From Elysia marginata (lineage: Eukaryota > Mollusca > Gastropoda > Plakobranchidae), in NCBI GenBank assembly GCA_019649035.1, contig BMAT01010618.1:16265-41550 (forward strand): DNA of 25,286 nucleotides. The letters are read 5' to 3'. A program made the translations under genes and the position numbers. The notes below the pieces were generated by a model. That model saw nothing but the letters and a program-made list of their open reading frames with translations, did no database searches and was not told the origin of the DNA. Below are positions 20,437 to 25,286 of this stretch, one piece after another; position 1 is the stretch's first letter, and every line of letters begins with the position of its first letter.

Positions 20437-20860
20437 CATTTCGCTATCAAAATGGCTGATGATCTCGGAAGTATACACTATATTAATCCCTTTCGGGAAA
20501 TTTGTCTTCGTTGCTCAGCGTAACTGTGTCGCCACAGAGCAGCGCCACTAATGCCCCGGCAGACCAGTACCGTACATTAGAAGCCTGTAGCTGGGTACCC
20601 ATTTTACAGGTGGGTGGACTGGGGAAAGTTAGGGTAAAATGCTTTCCCACGGCAATTGCAACATGGCATGGCCGGAAATCGAACCCGCGACCTCCAGATC
20701 TCGAGTTCGACGCGCTAACCACTCCGCCACGCTGCCCCCATTAGGAGTATAACTCTTTTGTGCTAAGGATCAATGCATATCTACGTAAAGTAAGGTTACA
20801 TTGATTCATTGCACAAAAGAGTTTTACTCTAACTTCGGGGATCGTCAGCCATTTTAATAA
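20437..20860. mobile_element. Inverted-repeat element interrupted by a SINE
   Basis: The left outer arm 20449-20475 (AAAATGGCTGATGATCTCGG, then AAGTATA) pairs with 20832-20855 (read in reverse as AAAATGGCTGACGATCCCCG, then AAGT). The inner arms 20744-20775 and 20799-20830 pair over about 32 bases around GAACTCTTTTGTGC-like sequence with several mismatches. Removing 20480-20739 brings the left pieces together into one continuous arm opposite the right arm. A MITE or fold-back element is likely. Exact ends are uncertain. Confidence 0.7.
20480..20739 (-). mobile_element. tRNA-derived SINE
   Basis: On the minus strand the element begins GGGGGCAGCGTGGCGGAGTG, with a box A-like TGGCGGAGTGGTTAGCGCG and a box B-like GGGTTCGATTTCC, so the head comes from a tRNA (Leu/Ser-like). 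A unique body with ACCTGTAAAATGGGTACCCA follows. The end reads CCCGAAAGGGATTAATA, resembling the tail of an RTE-like LINE partner. Short similar words at the junctions (TATACTCC and TATACTTCC) may be a diverged target duplication. It is not a functional tRNA because the arms are not complementary across a 70-90-base cloverleaf. Confidence 0.82.
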
Positions 20861-21309
20861 CGAGACGCTGCATTTACGTAACTTGCACGGCCTCGATTAG
20901 TTAATTTTTTTCCTTGGACTCGATCGCATTGGTGAACACACACTGGAGTTGAAGCAAAACTTTTACAACCATCTATCGTTCTATCTTGGAAACTAACAGA
21001 TTGCCCTAGTGCGATGAAATAAAAGCAGTAGTCAACGCCCTCGATAAACCGGTTTATTCCGTTTTAAGCACTCCCTACTGTGAATTGTGTGTGCCGATTT
21101 GAATGATTATGAGTTATCGATGGCAAAAAGTAGGTATCGTTTGAAAAAACTGGCTCAAATGGTTTGTAATAGTTCACTGGCTCGAGTTATGTGCCTTTTT
21201 ATTTGGGGGGGGGGGTGCTGAAATGGAATGCTTTCGAATAATTGGTCTTCGTGAGCAGTTGGAGACAGCCGGACAGAACAAAACACAAAACTGCATAGAC
21301 GGCTTCTCT

Positions 21310-21372
21310 TGACAACCAAAGTGCAGTATCTCCCATATGGTTAACACTGCAGATACTGCACTTCGATTGTCA
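21310..21372. repeat. 22-bp-arm hairpin with 19-base loop
   Basis: Arms 21310-21331 (TGACAACCAAAGTGCAGTAT, CT) and 21351-21372 (AGATACTGCACTTCGATTGT, CA) pair with two adjacent-region mismatches. The size is like a pre-miRNA stem, but the sequence is not a miRNA I know, and the lower stem does not extend. It could equally be a small palindromic repeat. Confidence 0.6.
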
Positions 21373-21585
21373 ATGCCAGACTGTCGTGTGGCTCGGTCGT
21401 CGCTTGGCCAGCAGACTTTGAGTGGCTTGTTAACCAAGCCGTTTGTCTTGAATGAACTACTTAATATAATATTATTAAACAATAGGCTACGCTACTGAAG
21501 CGCATGTTTTTGCTATTGCAGAAAATGTTCACCAATGTTACCGCTACAAAATTCAAAACAATCACCACTATGACTATGGTAACAA

Positions 21586-21640
21586 CAGCTACTGCTAATG
21601 CTGCTGCTGCTGCTACTACAATTACTATTACTACTACTAT

Positions 21641-21673
<33 letters not shown>

Positions 21674-21740
21674 GATTACTACTATTACTACTGTTACTAA
21701 TAATGTCGCTGCTGCTGCTACAACAACAACTAGCGGTAAT
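21586..21740. repeat. (ACT)n with GCT/ATT interruptions, microsatellite
   Basis: A continuous trinucleotide tract gives a poly-Thr frame on the plus strand and a poly-Val frame on the minus strand. Neither is a gene. Confidence 0.93.
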
Positions 21741-22211
21741 ACAGAAGTAACATGATATTTCAATTTTTAAGAGTTATTAAGAGGTAATGAAAGAAAATAA
21801 TAACAAATAAAGCGTGTCGAAGGGTTTATGACAGAGATTTCGACAGCTTAAGTGGGGTGCAACTTCCAATGGGGATCCGCCTTGAAGAAGAAGATTAGCA
21901 GTTATTCACTGGAGTCAAAATCCTGATAAATTCCGAAGTAAAAGAAGAATTTCGAATCGTATGTTCTCAATAATTATTATATACTATTGTCAGATCTCTT
22001 CGAAAATAAAGTTTTAGGACTAAGCTGTAAAGAGGATCATGGAGTGGGTTCATTGCGTACAAAAATTCTCAGTTTTAATCCAAAATTATCCATTGTTTTA
22101 ACTCAGAAATGTGCAAAACGGAAACAATAGCTTTTGACCTACGTTTTGACGTGGTGAAAGTGGATGATTAATGATTGAAGGGTATTTTTACAAGCCCAAT
22201 TCCACTTCAAA
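21741..22211. other. Spacer, nothing recognised
   Basis: AT-rich without a supported gene. GAAGAAGAAG near 21885 follows non-repetitive text and might be a retroelement tail, but there is no body to confirm it. Confidence 0.35.
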
Positions 22212-22416
22212 GGTGCTCTCAGGGCTTGGGTCCCAATGACAATTTACGGGCTGCCACCCAGAGACTGGCGGGGATACCATGACTTAGCCTCAGCCGGTCA
22301 CATTATACTGACGCCGACCCAACCAGTAGGGGCCTGGACTGTGCTCGGCTGTATTTCGAACCCGCGATTTCTTGGCCACGGAGCGAAGCCACTACCAACT
22401 GAGCTATCTAGGCCCC
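22212..22416 (-). mobile_element. tRNA-derived SINE (second family)
   Basis: The minus strand begins GGGGCCTAGATAGCTCAGTT, then GGTAG, a classic box A (TAGCTCAGTTGGTAG). About 40 bases later comes box B GGGTTCGAAAT. The body continues through CACAGTCCAGGCCCC and GTCATGGTATCCCCGCC to about 22212. The D arm is intact, but the T stem does not close, so it is not a tRNA gene. The head and body differ from the SINE at 20480-20739, so two families are present. The 3' boundary is approximate. Confidence 0.78.
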
Positions 22417-23140
22417 GTGGTGGTAGTGGAACTTGGTAGCATCAATCTATATTTTTATAACACTGATTAGAGACAATAATTAGCGTCGGCTACGTTGTTT
22501 TTTGTAAATAAATTAAAAAAAGAATCTGAAAGAATAAAAAACAACTCCGCTAACGTATTTCGTGGACAAAGATCGGAAAGGTCAAGATGAACTTTGCAAT
22601 ACGGGCCCCTAACCTCCATAGATCTCTGTTTAAAAGATTCAAGACTGTCCCTTTAACTGTGGCGACACAATTGAACTTTCGAGGCCTTTGTTTGAGGGAG
22701 TTCTTTTAAGAATATAAAGAAGGCATAACAAGGAAAGATTTATTAGTAAGCATTAAGTTTTCTCTTTGAAGCTGCACGAAGAAGAGGCAGTGAGAATGCC
22801 TGAATCTCCTAGCGGTTGAGAAATTGATCTGAAAATCGGACATTACCTCCCTGACCTCTCCCAGAAATTTTTGTAGTCACAGAGTGCGCTAATCGGGTAA
22901 TTCCGCTGAGCGAAAAATCCTAATAATTATAAACTTTTATCCCATTCTCTGTTTTCCGTTAGTTGTTAAAACACGGTATTCAAACAAAGGAAATGAATTT
23001 TGTTTTATCATCCAATACAAAAGTCATGTTATCAAAGAAGTCGTTTATAAAAGTCAGTGTAATGTCAATGGTAAGAAGAAACACATGATTCGGAAATAAG
23101 AACAACAGTTTAAACATCAGGTATAGTACTCATAGTAGGA
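22417..23140. other. Spacer, nothing recognised
   Basis: AT-rich sequence. Short text similarities to SINE tails could not be supported. Confidence 0.35.
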
Positions 23141-23142
23141 CG

Positions 23143-23223
<81 letters not shown>

Positions 23224-23266
23224 GCAGACAGACAGACAGACAGAGAGAGCGAGAGAGAGAGAGAGC
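23143..23266. repeat. (GA)n microsatellite with CAGA inclusion
   Basis: GA units with an AGGCAGACAGACAGACAGAC insert at about 23220-23242. The minus-strand Ser/Leu frame is its translation. Confidence 0.95.
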
Positions 23267-23344
23267 TCTGTTAAAAAGTATGCCAAGTTTGTCACTACCA
23301 TCTTACAAACTTTGAAAAAATGGAAACCTTATTGATTAATAAAA

Positions 23345-24030
23345 ATAGTATATAATTTCTATAGCGCTCTACCCACCCCCCACCCCCTAAGAAAAAAAAA
23401 GCTCAGGTTCAGAGTGCTTTACAATAAAAAACATAAGAGTACATAAAAGTATGTTTTGAAAAGGCATATAAAAAGAATATATATTCGAATGAAGCTAAAA
23501 TCAAACAAAGGTCAATAGAATACGAAAATACGACAATTTAAAACATCACAGTGACTTATACATGCATACATGTATGCATGGCTAAAAGACTTTTATTTAG
23601 AAGAATGCAAATATTTTCACAACGTTTTCAAATGTCAGGCAGGTACAGTCAGTTCAGCTGAAGCTGTAAAGAGATCAAATGTTTAATGTGAAAAGATAAA
23701 TTTTAACTTCGTAACTTCTTTTTAAAGAGGTCAACTGAATTAACTCCCCTTAAAATATTGGGAAGAGAGTTTCATAACTTGGGGGTAAAGGGGGGGGGGG
23801 CGATATTGAAAAAGATTCATCCCCCATGGTTTTCATTTTTGTTTTGAGGATAACTAATCTGAAAGCATCAGTTGAAGATCTGAGACAACGCGTCGGTGCG
23901 TATATAGTTAATAGATTTTTATGAAGCATGGAGACTTTCCGTGAAAGGATGTGGCAAAATATAATGGTTAGAATTTTATAGGTAAAGTCTATTTTCAACT
24001 GGCACCCAGTGCAGCTAATCCAAAAATCAT
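23345..24030. repeat. Old interspersed repeat, TATAGCGCT to ACTGGCACCCAGTG
   Basis: The order of landmarks is CTATAGCGCTCTACCC, a G/C-rich spacer, AGAGTGCTTTACAATAAAA, later GAGTTTCATAACTTGGGGG, AAAAGATTCATCCCCCATGG, and finally TTTTCAACTGGCACCCAGTG. This order matches a non-coding interspersed repeat I recall from many fish and marine invertebrate genomes, for which I cannot give a reliable family name. The copy is diverged and without coding frames. The identification is from memory, so confidence is limited. Confidence 0.45.
23561..23580. repeat. 20-bp perfect palindrome
   Basis: CATGCATACATGTATGCATG equals its own reverse complement. It lies inside the interspersed repeat at 23345-24030 and is probably a chance product of alternating purine/pyrimidine text. 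Confidence 0.9.
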
Positions 24031-24107
24031 GAAACAGCGCGTGTTTTAGTCCATTTATTTATTAGATCTACCAGCCATTTTGGTCATTGTAATAATCTTT
24101 TGGTAGA

Positions 24108-24220
24108 GGATAGGTGGACCCCGGGGTCCACTTAACCAAAACCAAGCTTTTAGGATAGGTGGACCCCGGGGTCCACTTAACCAAAATCAAGCTTTTAGGA
24201 TAGGTGGACCCCGGATCCAA
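24108..24220. repeat. 45-bp tandem repeat with an 18-bp palindrome
   Basis: Units start at 24108, 24153 and 24198. Each has GGATAGGTGGACCCCGGGGT, then CCACTTAACCAAAA and CAAGCTTTTA. The third breaks off inside the palindrome (CCCCGGATCC). The core GTGGACCCCGGGGTCCAC is a perfect 18-bp palindrome in both full units. Confidence 0.93.
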
Positions 24221-24259
24221 CTACATACATATGTACTGGTTTTGTAGACCCCGAGTTCA

Positions 24260-25286
24260 ATTCATGAGCTTGGTTGGTTTTGAGAGTTTAATAAAAGTTA
24301 ATTGTTTTGCAAAACAATCATAAACCTTTGTTTCTATGCACAAAACTATTCGTATTTATTAAAGGTGAAAAAATTGGACTATTTTTATATGTACATCTAG
24401 GTGTAATGTGTAGATCTATACCAAAGTTAAGCCTGCCGGTATTAAATTTTACAACTGAGTTCATTAGTTCTAGCTTCTCCTTAAACTGAACATTGCTTTC
24501 TACGGAATTCGTTGCAAACCGGTTAACCCCATCCCTTCATGTCCTTTGTTACGCTTTACATATCACAGTTTTATAAATCTGTGTAATTGTGAAACACCCA
24601 TTTGACTATTTTCATTTAAAATAATCGCCTCAGTCAAGGCATTCAATGATCTTTCATACACTATTTTACATAAATTTAACAAGGCACATCATTTTTTAGG
24701 AGGATGAAGAGAAAAAGCTGCTTTTTAAATTTTATTGACGCATGAAAACCACAAAATGCATATTTGACATTGGACCAAGAGAGATAAAAAAAAAACCCTA
24801 CTGTATCCAAATGTATAAGGTACAATGCACGCTCAAACAGGTTTGATAGCATTTTGTGGTACACAGTTAGCAAATCGTATGTAAAAGAAAACCTCATTTT
24901 TACTAAGGGGCTGTAGGGATTTCATCTGCACGAGTCCAACCAGCCCTGCTACTGCAGGCTCAAAAACCGTCGCATGCTTAGCTTACGTTACAAGGTCAAC
25001 GTAAATTCCAGATTAATCAAGTTATTGTGTACTGATATGGTTAACTGACAAGAAAAAGGAAGTAGTGACAAAATGATGGGTTTTAGTTTATCATATGTAA
25101 GATGTAAATCTTCCGGAAGAGATTAAGGCATACCCGTAAGATTTTAATAATTTCGTTAGGATAGAAGAGACAACTTTTCAGCATTTGCTGGAACCGGAAT
25201 TGCAATTGATTGCTAAACATACATTTGTATGTGATACAATGTATTAAGACGAGTCTTTTAAAAGTCCATCATCACAAAAATGAATA
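24260..25286. other. AT-rich right end, nothing recognised
   Basis: Two short frames (24307-24489 plus, 24676-24897 minus) have no motif or splice context I can support. No RNA gene or repeat family is recognised. Confidence 0.4.

Noticed and set aside
20665-20739. tRNA gene (Leu/Ser-like head)
   Set aside because: Box A and box B are present but the cloverleaf stems do not close, and a SINE body follows.
22345-22416. tRNA gene with TAGCTCAGTTGGTAG
   Set aside because: The T stem does not pair and the acceptor partner lies too far away; it is a SINE head.

Overview
The window looks like nuclear DNA of a mollusc, most likely a gastropod. It is AT-rich and intron-containing, full of microsatellites, tRNA-derived SINEs and LINE debris. 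It carries a neuropeptide precursor of the molluscan Mytilus-inhibitory-peptide (PXFVamide) type. No bacterial, CRISPR or viral gene organisation is visible. The species cannot be named from the sequence alone.

Layout. At the left edge is the last coding exon of a plus-strand alpha-L-fucosidase gene (231-498), with a long 3' UTR ending near a poly(A) signal at 2241. Two minus-strand neuropeptide precursor genes follow. The proximal one (4511-5541) is the main exon of a precursor I cannot assign to a named family. It has three 35-residue tandem units giving short peptides of the form aromatic-A-E-F-x-amide. The distal one (exon 2 at 11392-12884) encodes 23 predicted PXFX-amides, including 12 consecutive identical copies of GAPRFL-GKR. 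Its signal-peptide exon can be read by eye at 15603-15672, 2.7 kb upstream, with a GTGAGT donor, a pyrimidine-rich acceptor and matching phase-1 codon split. The joined protein is about 520 residues. Both precursors use a phase-1 acceptor into one large coding exon and the same GKR processing signal. They are tandem neighbours on one strand.

Between the two genes lie a 44-bp tandem array (6577-6884), a 5'-truncated and decayed I-like LINE with RNase H and a perfect 12-bp target-site duplication (7377-9382), and a near-perfect 101-bp-arm inverted repeat (9870-10082). A long CAT microsatellite and a TTC microsatellite broken by an assembly gap (N at 11032-11083) follow. The distal gene's intron holds a diverged 39-bp tandem array.

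From about 15.7 kb to the right end I see no convincing protein-coding exon. That part holds microsatellites (GGT/GCT, GT, GA, GATA, GAA, ACT), at least two tRNA-derived SINEs (one inserted inside an inverted-repeat element), SINE or LINE tail fragments with the AAAGCGCT signature, a 22-bp-arm hairpin, and a 45-bp tandem repeat built around an 18-bp perfect palindrome.

Functionally, the two precursors would enter the secretory pathway, be cut at KR/RK sites by prohormone convertases and be C-terminally amidated from the Gly donor. This is inferred from motifs. No expression evidence is available here.
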